Origin: Parachlorella kessleri
Taxonomy: Eukaryota; Chlorophyta; Trebouxiophyceae; Chlorellales; Chlorellaceae
Assembly (NCBI GenBank): GCA_001598975.1
Contig: BBXU01002084.1
Span: 1 to 64,000, forward strand
DNA length: 64,000 nt
Direction of reading: 5' to 3'
How positions within the stretch are numbered: position 1 is the stretch's first letter; every line of letters starts with the position of its first letter. Below are positions 22,501 to 37,500 of this stretch, in pieces. The notes under the pieces are model-generated. The model did not search any database, was not told where the DNA came from, and saw only the letters and a list, made by a program, of their open reading frames with translations. Both the position numbers and the translations under genes were made by a program.

Positions 22501-25500
22501 GAGTGTAGTCTTTCCTCCCTGGGGTGCCAGGTGCTAGGATGGACACAGCCTGACAGGTCAGGCAGCAGTTGACATGAAGTTGGCTGGTCTGCCGGGTTGC
22601 TTCTCTGTGTATTTAGAGGCAAGCAGCTAGCAAGCCACAGTGTGCTATCAAAACATTACCATGCTTGCCGCCACTGCGCCTTATGGCATCCCGCTCGGTG
22701 TGCAGCCACTGCCGTAAGCCGCCCTGTGGGCCCCAGCTGCGTGCAGGTGGTGGCCACAGGCGTGATCAAGCAGAACGGGGGCATCAACCAGGGAGCCTTT
22801 GCCCCCCGCCTCCGCTTTGACACCGGCGTCCAGGTCAGCAGCCTGAATCAACCAGCCTCATGTGGTCGGGCCAGATCTGCTTTTCCCGCATGTACTGGAC
22901 TTAGGGAGTTGAGGTACTAGCGCTGTCAGTCCCCTTGGCCAGCTTGGATGCTCCTGACCCACCTGTGCTAGCTAATGTACCTCACACTGCTTGGTCCCAG
23001 ATGCACCGCCATGCAGGGCTGTAAATGCTTCAGCTTGTTTGATGAATGCCCGTTGTACTGGCCAAGTATATGGTTGCTGTATCTCAGGCTGATTATGTAG
23101 ATTCAGGTGTTACTTGGTCCATGCCACTGTTACTGGCTGAAGCCACTACCCTGATTCTGTGCCTATTGCAGTTCACCATCAACGACCCCGCTGCACAGCT
23201 GGTAAGGGAACGTGCCGACTGCTTGATATATGGGTGCACGCCTGAATGACGTAACGAGCTGCAGACAGCAGGGCACTGTGCAGGGCACTGTGCAGTGCCC
23301 TGCACAGACCACTGCTTGCTTTGCGTTCTTACAGACGCATCCGCACAAGCTCTGTTGTCAGCTTCAGCACAACCCCCAGCTCCTCAGCGCCCCAGCTTAG
23401 CGTTTTATGTAGCAAGCACTGCTGACTGCGCCTCACATCCCCACTGACAGGTGAAAGCCACGGCAGGGCCCGACGACGGCACAAATCTCGACCCAATGGT
23501 GGCCACCTCTGACACCCCGGGCAACAGCGGCCTGCTGGACGGCCTGGCGGGGCCGGCCTCCACCACCAATGGCACCCGGGCAAGCGGCAATGCGGCGGCA
23601 GCAACCGTGGCGGCGGGGACCTGCGTGGACGTGGCCCCCGGCCGCCCTCTCCTGCTCCCAGCACAAGGTGGGGACGTTTCTCTATCGCCAAGGGGTTGGA
23701 TGGCTTTGCAGGCTGGCATGTGGGGGTTCTTAGCTGCTTCCGGAGGCCACAGAGTGTCAAGCGTGCCCCTCCAAGGCCACTTTTGGCGGGTCTCACCAGC
23801 CAGGCATTCGTCCACTGTCTGTGCAAAGTCGCAGTCCTTCACACAATGAAGGTCGGGCCGTTCCCCTGCAGGCATCTGGGAACTGCGGCAGCCCGGGCCT
23901 GGCCGGATACTGCAACTACACATGTGGCAAGTGCGGGTCTGGGCTGGTTGCACCTACCGCCACCACCACCACGCCTTCTGCGTCACCAGGAGGAGCCACC
24001 ACTACTGCGGGAGCGGCTGGCTCATGTGTGGATGTTCCACTCCCAGGGGGCATCTTCACCTGCTCCATGCAGAAGGTAAGGAGTGTCAGGCGCGGTACAG
24101 CCTGTCCATCAGTTGCAATGCTGCCTGTGGGAAGTTTCTGTGGTCTAACGCTTGGTGTGTAGGACAAAGCAGCACTTGTGAGATGCTCGCACTGCATGTC
24201 TGATATCGTGTCATGCAGACAACGTCTTCCTCTCGATTGAACATGTGACCCTCAGGTCTCTTGGTGTCTGTGGCTAGCAAACCGTGCTGGCTTGGCTGCC
24301 TGGTTATGCAGGAGTGGAACCGCTGCAATGTGGACTACATGCTGCAAGGTGAGAGGCTCGAGATTAGAAGCAGAAATCTGTTCCTCAGAGATGGGGTCCG
24401 TGTGCATCTACCACGTACTGCCAGGCGCGGGGCGCTGTGCAAATCCGCTTGCACAGTTTCGTCCCTTGCCAGGGAGGGTAGTTGACTCCTGTATAGATGC
24501 CTTGGCTCGCTTGCAGCTCAACAACTGCAGCTCCAGTATGGTGTGATGTGATGTGTATGCAGGCAACTACTGCGCTGCCACCTGTGGTCGCTGCAGCGGA
24601 GCGCCTGCGCCCACGTCAGGTCAGCTTAGGCGTTTTCTCGTCCTAGGCCCTGCTTTCAGAACCTGGATGACCAAACCCAAACCCAGCATCGGCAGAGCTC
24701 ACCCCACCACACAGATGAACCCCCCAAAATTGGCATGGTTGCAAAATGCACCCAAGCCACAGCATGCAAGACATCCAACCAAGTGTAGTGCTCCGGAGCT
24801 CCGGGATCCCATGCCAACTGCCTCTCACCCACCGGCTGGCTGCCACCCGCCTGCAGGCTCCCCCTCCCCTATGGCGCCAGCCACCCCAACCCCAGCAGCA
24901 GTGGCCTCCTCGTCACCCATGCCTGCTTCTCCCTCCCCTCCACCCCCTCCCCCCTCCCCCTCCCCAGCATCAGTGGCCAGCTCGCCCAAGCCGTCGGCTC
25001 CTGTGGCGCCCCCAGCATCGGAGAACTGTGCTGACGTGGTGCCCCCAGGGGTGTACACCTGTGCGCAGCAAAAGGTGCGCTGGGGATGCCCTGCCCGTGT
25101 CTTACGCCACGTGGCAGTTATCCTGGAAAGGATACAGCTCAGCATGATGGATGGCAGGCTGTATGTGTTGAGGATCTCGTGATCATGCGGGAGTCCTTGC
25201 TGGGGGGCATGCGCAGCTCTAGGTGGGTATTGTTAGCAGGGCTTGAGTCTGGGCCATGTAGCCAGTACGAGGGTTGGCTACCAGCTTGCTGTCAGCCAGA
25301 ATGCAAGTGGCAGCCTGCATGCCGCGGAGGGCAGCCTGCATGCCACGGTCATGCACACCAACGTGTGAAAGGGCAAGCAATGGAGGGGGAGGAAGCGCTG
25401 CAAGTGTGTGCGTGTGTGTGGTGTGCCGCAGGCCTGGGGGAAGTGCTCGGACGCCTTCATCAATCGCGGCAACTACTGCCAGGCAACCTGTGGAACGTGC

Positions 25501-25584
25501 AAGGCCGCCCCCCCGCCGGTCCAGGCTTTCAGTGGCCCCTCCCCACAGTCAGCTGGCGGGAGGAGACGGTTGCTGGGGGCCTGA
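19501..25584 (+). CDS. Expansin-like secreted protein with three ShKT-like modules; frame break in exon 10 (15 exons)
   Basis: Exons are 19501..19612, 19795..19844, 20249..20408, 20619..20674, 21023..21082, 21271..21399, 22212..22370, 22747..22833, 23172..23201, 23451..23667, 23872..24075, 24312..24348, 24563..24619, 24857..25074 and 25432..25584. A signal peptide (ALLLGCLAATCLRAAA) precedes the expansin domains (LTHYGG, GSCGYG, CGMCFQIQC, CPQCDTDHID, YRRIEC; then WTPMVNKWGAAWEL). Three six-cysteine modules follow: CGSP..YCNYTCGKC, the EWNRC...YCAATCGRC module spread over two small exons, and AWGKC...YCQATCGTC. The last linker is extremely Pro/Ser-rich. Exon 10 is 217 nt, and near 23650 the frame before the conserved SC.QHK end does not match the following exons; two bases appear to be missing relative to paralogues. 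This means either a real frameshift, making the gene a truncated or decaying copy, or an assembly error. A poly(A)-tailed insertion sits in intron 6. Confidence 0.82.
21512..21862 (+). mobile_element. Retroposon-like insertion with A-rich tail, in expansin intron
   Basis: About 350 bp lies inside intron 6 of the expansin gene at 19501. The right end is an A-rich tract at 21799-21842, broken by few other bases. The flanks read aggtcaccgtgacct (21512-21526) and gtcacggtgacct (21850-21862). These are a direct repeat with one mismatch, consistent with a target-site duplication. Because the motif is nearly palindromic, 13 bp also match exactly as inverted ends. No coding capacity is recognised. 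A SINE-type element is the simplest reading. Confidence 0.6.
23280..23303. repeat. 11-bp stem hairpin in expansin intron
   Basis: gcagggcactg and cagtgccctgc are exact inverted copies separated by two bases. They are preceded by another direct copy of the 12-mer. It lies in intron 9 of the expansin gene at 19501. Confidence 0.7.
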
Positions 25585-26572
25585 TGCTTGTATGGGCAAG
25601 GTCGGACTCTGCAAGAAGTTGGATATTTCCAGCTTCTTGCCTGATCCTGGAACTTGGACAGATTGCTGCCTGGGTGTGTGGGTAGGCGTTGTCAAGAAGC
25701 AAGTGGCAAGTTTCTGTTCGCATGTGTGTCTTATGCATTGCAATGTTGTCTTCCTGTGACACACTGCGTCGTGGTCTGCCTGTGGAGCATCCTCCAGCAA
25801 CGCATGGTCCCCCTTTTTTCCCCAGTGTCTCGCTTCTATATTGCGCATATAGGGCATCTGCCCTTCCTTCCTGAACACTATTTCAACCAGGGCTCAAGAC
25901 ATCTTGTTTGCACAGCGGAGGGGTGCCGATTACAGCCTGGCCGCCACTCCTAGCCATTGTGCTTACTCCCCCATACTAGCTTTTGGAGTGCATGTCAGCC
26001 GTATGTGGCATTCCACCCCCCTTGTGTTTCCCGCAAGCATCTGGTGCTGCCAGAACTGGTTTTGCCGCCACTGCAATGCTGCGCACTTGCTTTTCCTCAG
26101 GCCCTGCATGAGTGTGGTTCGTAAGACTTTTCTTCTCCAGGCCTTACTTGCCATGTGGGTTGTAAAGCATGTCCAACACTGATAGTTGTGAATGTGCTTG
26201 CTGATTGTTAGCGCAAGCAATCTCAACGTCTTCTGCTTGTTGTCTACTGTCAAGGTCTTGAGCTATCTTGTTGCTAAACTAGGTATTACCTAGGTTGCCA
26301 GTCAGCATGCGCAGCATATGATCACATTGCAATGGTTTGTATGCTTGCCTGTTGCACTCCCTGAGATTAATACTGGTCATGAAGTGCCCCTACCGACATG
26401 ATGATTTAGAAATGTGTAAGATGAACCTCAAATGTGATCCTGCTGCCTACCTCTACAGCTTGGCTGCTAGTTGTATCAAGGCTTTCAGCTCCTATCCCGC
26501 CGACAGCATTCCAAACTGAGCACACCTTGCCATCATCGCCAACTGTTCCTTGCCCACTCAGCAGGCACACCA
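25585..26572. other. Convergent intergenic region
   Basis: This is the 3' flank of the + strand expansin and of the - strand thiouridylase. A TGTAA, the usual green-algal polyadenylation signal, occurs near 26159 on the + strand. No exon is recognised. Confidence 0.55.
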
Positions 26573-30717
<4,145 letters not shown>

Positions 30718-30961
30718 GATGATAGAACACATTGAGGCGTCCCAACAATCCTGGGAGGTCCTTGTAAGGTCGCAAGCAAGCGCCCGGGGCCGATCGGAGC
30801 ACACAGGACACAGCGGGAATCTGCTTGAGCGCTCTGACGTTATGGGCCTATTCGACGGGCATATATCTGAATGCAAGACCGGTAAAATCGCGGTTTGAAC
30901 ACTCACTTTTGCACTAGTAGGCAGGCTTTTGTGGCCAGGGCAGCCAAGTCCCCATCACAAC
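30718..30961. promoter_or_regulatory. Short divergent promoter between thiouridylase and GDT1-like gene
   Basis: Only 244 bp separate the two start codons, which point away from each other. Elements for both genes must lie here or in the first exons. No clear TATA box is seen. Both products are predicted to go to organelles, so shared regulation is possible but unproven. Confidence 0.5.
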
Positions 30962-33593
30962 ATGGCGTTGGCTGGGCAGACCAGAACATCCTGCAGTCTG
31001 CTTGGCAGCTACCAGCAAGCAAGGTGGTTGCCCTTCAGGCGAGCCCTGGGGCCCCCGCTTTTACTTCGGCAGTCGGCACAGCAGCAGGGTAGGTGCTCTT
31101 GTGATTGCACATCCCGCCAGGGCTTGAGCACTGTGAGCTTTCAAACAGTTTACTACCTGTCTGCTGCAGGACATAGCTGCTTAAGAGTCTGCGGACCACA
31201 GCAGCACCGGCTGCGGGTGGTTGCAGACGCAGCTGTGCCCTCCTCCGCAGGCCACCAACACCACCGCCGCAGCCACAAAACGAAGAAGTGAGTGTGTGAC
31301 TTTGTGACTTCCGGCTCTTTTCCTCATGTGCACCTCTGCTAAGTTCACTTACAGGGAGAATTAGTTAAAATTTCCGGCTTTGCAGTAGTTGGCGCAAGGT
31401 CTGGGGGGTGGCAAGGCCTACTCTCTTTCTAGCAGACTAGTTCTCCTGCCTTTCACGCTTGCAGGAACGGCCTGCCGTGGGTGCTGGGAGGCCTTGCAGT
31501 AGCCGCCGCGCTAGCTGCGGGGCACGTGGCCATCGTGTCGGGCGCCGCAGCACAGGCAAAGGCCTACCTTGCTTCTTCAGCGCTGGCCAGGAGCGGCTTC
31601 TTTGCAGCCTTCAGCTTGATATTCCTTTCTGAACTAGGTGAGGCGGGCTGGGGTAGCCTTGGAGCTGGCGCTTGGAAGTGAGCGCTGGTCAGCCTGGGCT
31701 ATCTGTGGTGGACTAAAGTCACACAGCAGGGCAGTCTGTGCTGTATCAGTGATGACATAAAATGCTCATACTGTTCCATGCCAGCAACCGCTCAGTATCT
31801 GAGGGTCATGTTTGTGCCACCTGCTGAAGGGGACAAGACATTCTTCATAGCTGCGCTCCTCGCCATGAAGCTGGGGCGTGCCGTGAGCTTCGTAGGTAAG
31901 TCTGTTAAGGTGCAGTGCTCAAAAATGTTGTTCCAGCATCGAATGCTGAGATGGATAGCTTTGAGAAGAGAGCATGTCATGTGGTAACTGTGATGGAGAG
32001 CAAGAAGAGCATGGGGAGCATGTGCTGCTAGCTCTTGTGAGCTTCAGTGCGTGCGACGCCATGCCCCAAGCAAGCGGCCATCGTGCTTGTGCGCCCGCAG
32101 TTGAGGAGATGGGGAGTTCTGTGTTTATGCAGGCTCCACAGCAGCATTGTCTCTTATGACGGTGATCTCAGTGGGCATCGGCTATGCCTTCAAGCACGTG
32201 CCCGAGGTACTCACAACCAGCGCACCTATCGGCGAGTACTTGGGCGCCGCCATGATGGTGTACTTTGGGCTGCGCACGCTCAAGGTGCGCGGCTGTGGGG
32301 GTGGGCGAGTGGAAGGGGTGTTGATTATTGCTGCTGCGACTGCGAGTGCTCCTAGGCTGTGGAAGGGCACATCAGCGGTGCTGCGGGCCACTGGTATCTT
32401 GGGTGTGAGGTGGAGTCCTGGTCAGGTTACTTGCACGAGTGGTGTACCCCTGACGGAAATGCACTCCTTGCCTGGGGTTAGTCAGCGGGTTGGCTGACAG
32501 GCTGGCGCTGTATAATTTACATGTGGCTCTCTCATCCCATTGGGTATTGTGTCCTCCACCCTCCCTGCGGCAGGATGCCTGGGACCGGGTAAAGCAGGAG
32601 TCGTCGGATGATGAGGAGTCGGAGCTTGGGGAGGCGGAAGTCGAGGGTGAGTCAGGCGGTTGTTGGTTGCCTGGTATGAAGCTGCCTTCGGGGACTGGGA
32701 GTTTGGCTGCATATACAAGCACCGAGTGGTGGGAAAGGCGCGACCGTGTGCCCCCGTGTGTACCTGCGCTGCACAGCTTTTGCGCTGCTGCAACCGTTCC
32801 TGCCCAATGGCTGGCTCTTGAGCATGAGTCACCGTCGCTGCGCCGCGCCGCGCTGCGCCTGCTGCAGTTTCGGCGGCGGAGCAGGGCGGCAAGATCACCA
32901 GCGGCCAGACGCGGTGGCAGGCGCTGCTGGAGGTGGGCTCGCTCATCTTTGTGGCCGAGTGGGGCGACCGCTCCATGCTGGCAACCATCGCGCTGGGCGC
33001 GGCGCAGTCACCCTTTGGTAAGCGCAGCATGCGCAGGCGCGCCGTCGGGGTAGCTGGGCGATGCCTGCACTGCAGGAAGAATGGGTTGTGTAATCCTCGG
33101 GCCCGCGCTTGCAGATTTGTTATGTCGTGCTAGCGGCGTCTGTGCTTGCTGGGCCATGTGCTGGGGCACACTCGCCAGCAAGTCCCATGCGTGGGGTTTT
33201 GCATGGCATGACCCAAGCGTGCGCGAGTGCACCCTGCACGCTTGTCCTGTTGTGCTTCCGCTGCGCCGGGCGAGGCATGCCCGGCCTGACCCTGTCCCGC
33301 ACACCACTAGGGGCCACGGTTGCGCACCTCATAGGCGCCTGCCCACTTGCTCCCTCCCCTATCGTGAACTTTTACCATAATAACAAAAGGTAGGATTTAT
33401 TTTTTGTAATGAACTCTTGTGTCCGGCCGCAGGCGTGGCTGGCGGCGCCATCCTGGCCCACGCGGTGGCTACCCTTGTGGCGGTGCTGGGCGGGGCGGTG
33501 CTGTCCAAGCACATCAGCGAGACGACTGTCGGCTTCCTTGGCGGCTCCCTCTTCCTGGTGTTTGCGGCGGCCACGGTGTTTGGCTTCTTCTAA
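30962..33593 (+). CDS. GDT1-like (UPF0016/PAM71 family) cation transporter, plastid-type (8 exons)
   Basis: Exons are 30962..31088, 31170..31287, 31465..31637, 31830..31895, 32133..32284, 32574..32646, 32868..33017 and 33433..33593, giving 339 residues. A basic, Ser/Gln/Leu-rich N-terminus of about 80 residues looks like a plastid transit peptide. The two family repeats each hold the hallmark E-x-G-D-K/R-T/S motif: ELGDKT (Glu138-Thr143) and EWGDRS (Glu267-Ser272), each in a hydrophobic helix. A charged acidic loop (about residues 213-236, SSDDEESELGE) separates the two halves. Further helices include VISVGIGYAF and FLGGSLFLVFAAATVFGFF at the C-terminus. Plant PAM71 and CMT1 move Mn2+ (and Ca2+) across thylakoid and envelope membranes. 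The role here is inferred from family and transit peptide. The acceptor of exon 4 is an unusual GAAG. Confidence 0.9.
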
Positions 33594-34526
33594 ACCAGGA
33601 TTGGCTGTGGGCCGCGGCAGGTAGGCCTGCAGCGATTAGTGCTGGGCGCTATAATGAGTGCAACTTGGTTGCGCTGTTGGGCGCTGGAGGCAGTAGGCTG
33701 CGTAGCCGGGGCCCGGAAGCATTGCCACAACTGGCATCTCTGGCTTTCTCATGTCTTTGCTGCCTCCCTCCCCTTGCTCAGGTGACAGCTCGGTACTGCA
33801 AGCCATGACTTCTTGATTTTCCTTTGCGTTTCATTTGGGCGTATCGCTACGTTTGGCAGGCTTTCGGTAGCCCTGGTCCAGGTCTTCCTTGAGGTATTTT
33901 GTTACAAGCTTGCCTAAGTTGGTGGGGTACCTTAGCCAAGACCATGGTGCGTTTGCTGTCAAAGCACCGGAAACCAGCTTCTATTGCGCAGCACAGTAAT
34001 GACATCTATAACCATGTGCGCGACTATATAACATCATTGTCTTTCAGTATAAGGCAGTAGCGAGAAGAATGCAAAAAGGGATACTTAATAGCAGACAGGT
34101 GACTGACCCAGCGAGAGTGATGAAGAAAGTAACCAAGGATGCGACAGTCTGCACTTGCGCACACACAACACGACTCACATGATACAAGGAAAAACTTGCA
34201 CAATGTACGAGCGCTCTGCCCACTGACAGGACGGTAGAACACCAAACTAAATGTGGGGGCCACCCTGCAAAGGCTTCCAGTCCTCAGCCCAAGATTGTAC
34301 ATGGCACATTCCAGCGCTAAGGCCTGCGCCCGCAACATAGCTAGCTGTGGACCCGCCAACCCACGGCCCAGCTTACCCGCAGGTCACAGCACCTGCCACC
34401 GTTCAAAAACACATCTAGGCTGCTGCTTTCTACTATGCTTTCCCTGCGCCTACAGCGCTACCCCGCCGCTCCCTCCGCTATACTTGCTGCCCCAGACGCC
34501 GCTGCTGCACTGCTGCTGGCACCCTC
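33594..34526. other. Convergent intergenic region
   Basis: This is the 3' flank of the GDT1-like gene (+) and the sialyltransferase-like gene (-). The region around 33990-34250 is AT-richer than average. Nothing coding is recognised. Confidence 0.55.
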
Positions 34527-37500
34527 CTAAGCACCAGGTTGGCTGGCGGCAGCTTGCGCCCCGCCCTGTGCCGGGTCTCCAGCCGAAGCCACAGTGCCAG
34601 CAGCAACGGCACTCCCTTCGCCACCAAGCGACGCGGCCAGTCCCTCCCTTGCAACGAGGTCACCGCCCGTGGTGTCTGCGACGCCGCCCTGCTGCCCACC
34701 ATTGCCCACGCCGATGCCGCCCCTCTCCTGCTCCTGCTGCTGCTCCGCACCACCATTGCTGTGGCTACCAACCGCCTGCTGCTCCTGCTCCTGCTGCTGC
34801 TGCTGTTCGGCACCCTGCTGCTGCTGCTGCTCCGCATCACCGCTCTCGCCGCTGCCGGCCGCGTCCTGCTGCTGCTGCTGCGCCCACGGCACAGCATGCT
34901 GCTGCCGGCGCTGCTCCCGCCGCTGCCGTGCGGCTGCATCACACGCCGGCGGCTCGGGCGGGGTTATCCCCGCCGCCTGCCGACACTGCGTACACCGCGC
35001 CGTCCCGCTCATGCACTCAAGTGTGCATGGCTCCCCTAGCTGCACCAGGCCGGCCTCTGCCAGAGCCCGGACCGCTGTCCACTGCTGCTCCGCACGCTGG
35101 GGGTTGCTGAGCTCGTCGCAGGGGTCCCAGTACCTCTGCAGTACACCTGCGGCAGGGCATGGGCACATGTTCGGCATCATGCCACATCCCCCACTGTTTA
35201 GAAGAAGGTAGGTATAAGAGGATCACCACTGCGGTCCAGCCAGTGAGGCTGCCTGCGTAAGCTTTGCTATGCATGCACTGGGAGGAGCAGCATGCACTCA
35301 GACTGCAGCCCCCTCCTCAACCCCTGCCAAAGCAAACAGGGCCTTGCATGCCGTACAGACCACAGCTATAAATCTGTTGAGTATTACACAGGATCGCAAA
35401 CCCAGCATGGAGCTCCTATAAACCCCACACAACGCAGCCGCTCCCGCCCCCCACTGCCTCACCCTGCGCCCGCGAGAGGCCAAAGCCATAGAGCGTCACG
35501 CGGCGGCAGGTCTGCAGCGCCAGCACCACCCCAAACAGGCCTTGGCTGGGCGCAAACGAGAAGGAGCGGGTCATGTAGGCCTCAAAGTCGGGGTCCAGCG
35601 AGAACAGCCTCTGGGGCTGGGGCTGCCGCCCATTCCATGCCAGGCCCTGCGAATTACAGACCAGCTGGGTAGTTTCTCAGGTGCACATGCCTGGAGGTGA
35701 GGCTGAAGGACGCGGTTGGGCTCCTCAGAGCCGTGGCTCAGGGCTGCGGCTGCCCACCCATCATAAAACCCTGTCGGTGGCTCACCCAAGGGGTCGGAAA
35801 GTACGGTACAGAGCATGTACCCCAGCTCAGGAGGTGGTAGCCTTCAGTGCACGGTGGAAAGCGCACCACCTCACACCCAGCTCACCCGCACGCACGGCAC
35901 GCGGCAGCGAGGAGTACGCCACCCCCACAACCCTTCGGCGCTACTGGACGCGCACGTACCGGGTGCTGCGCCGACAAACTCCCCCAACCCCCCGCCTCAC
36001 CTCCACGGCCTGCGGCAACGAGGCGTGCACCAGCACCGCCTCCCCCGGCCCCTCCCGGAAGCCCCAGCTGGCCAGGTTGGTCACGCGGTGCGTGGTCCGA
36101 GAGCCCGCGTGCGGCTCGTAGCCCGCGGTGGGCGCGGCGTTGAAGCGGAACACCGCCTCGTGGCCGTCTATCTGGGGCCCCGCCCGGTGGAGCAGCAGAC
36201 TGCCCGAGGAGCCCACCACTGCGCAGCTGGAGTAGGCGGCGCCCTGCAGGAGGGAGCGGCAGGCAAGTCCTTTGTTTACTATGTGCCTTTTAGCTTTTCT
36301 TTAAAGCACAAAAGTGTAATTTAGCTTGTTTACAGAGCGTCTTGTTTACTCTGCTGTCCGGCCAAACTGCGTCTTGCTTACTACATGGCAAGCAAGCAAA
36401 GGGGCGCCCCTGGGGTCCTCGCCGCTGGCTTGCACAGCAGGCAAGGGGACGTCCCTGGGGTACAGAGGCACGGAGGCACAGAGGCACGGAGGCACAGAGA
36501 GCAGCCCCAAGCGCAGTGGACTACCGGGCTGCTGCCCGCTTGCTGCAGGGCTGCCGCACCCCTTTCTCCACCAACTCCTGCTGCTGCTTCGCTGTTCATC
36601 CCGAGGGTTGTGCACCTTGTCGCCAAGCGATGATCAAAAGCAAGCCATCAGCCTCCAGCTCCTCTACCCACAACAAACCCCCCTTTCGAGCCTGCATGTC
36701 ATGTGCGTCCCTTCACACACGTACAGGGCAACGGGCCACGGCCATGCACAGCCTGCACAAAAACCTTCAGCACCCACCCTCAGCACAGTGTCCCGCTCCG
36801 GCAACAGCGGCAGCAGCTCCCGCAGCCTGTCGGCGTCCGCCACCACAGAGAAGGCGCCGGCGCCGCCCTGCTGGCCCCCCGCCTCCTCCCCAGGCACTGG
36901 CGGGCGGTACACCTGCACGCACCACGTGGCGCAGGAGAAACCGCGCTGTTGGTTCAAAGGCTAACGAGCCCGCTTGGAGGCATGAGCAGTGCGACAGGGG
37001 CTTCAGCAAGCGCCCGCCCCCCCAACTGTCCCGCGCCGGCAAAAGTGCTGGCAGGTGGGCAACCCTGGGCATTCGGTTGGCGAGACTGGTCACGGCCGCC
37101 CCTGGCGGCAATCACAACCAGCGGGGGCCCAGCAGCGCCGGTACCGCCGCCAGCAGCCATCATTGAGGGGCGACATATGCACACAGACTCCAAATACATG
37201 TGCAGAGCTTGTGGCCCCGTAGCAGGCAGCCTCTTCCCTGCGTGTGATCTCAGCCACCGCACGACGCCAGCCGCCGCCAGGCAAGGCCATAGCGCCACCC
37301 CCACCTTGAGCTCCCGGTGCTGTGTGCCCCGGTGGAGCACAAGCTCCCCCTCAAAGCCGGCCGTGAAGTGGCGCATGGCGTCCGGCAGGTATGGCCGGGT
37401 GAGCAGCAGCCCGTGGCCGCACCGCTTGCCTGTAAGCGGGGGCGGAGGGCTAGGCGCCAGGTCAGATCGAGCGGGCACGCCACATACAGGCCGGGCGTCA

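Noticed and set aside
34539..35211. Long Leu/Cys-rich open frames on the plus strand
   Set aside because: They are the complement of the CAG-rich tail of the GT29 gene and have no independent support.
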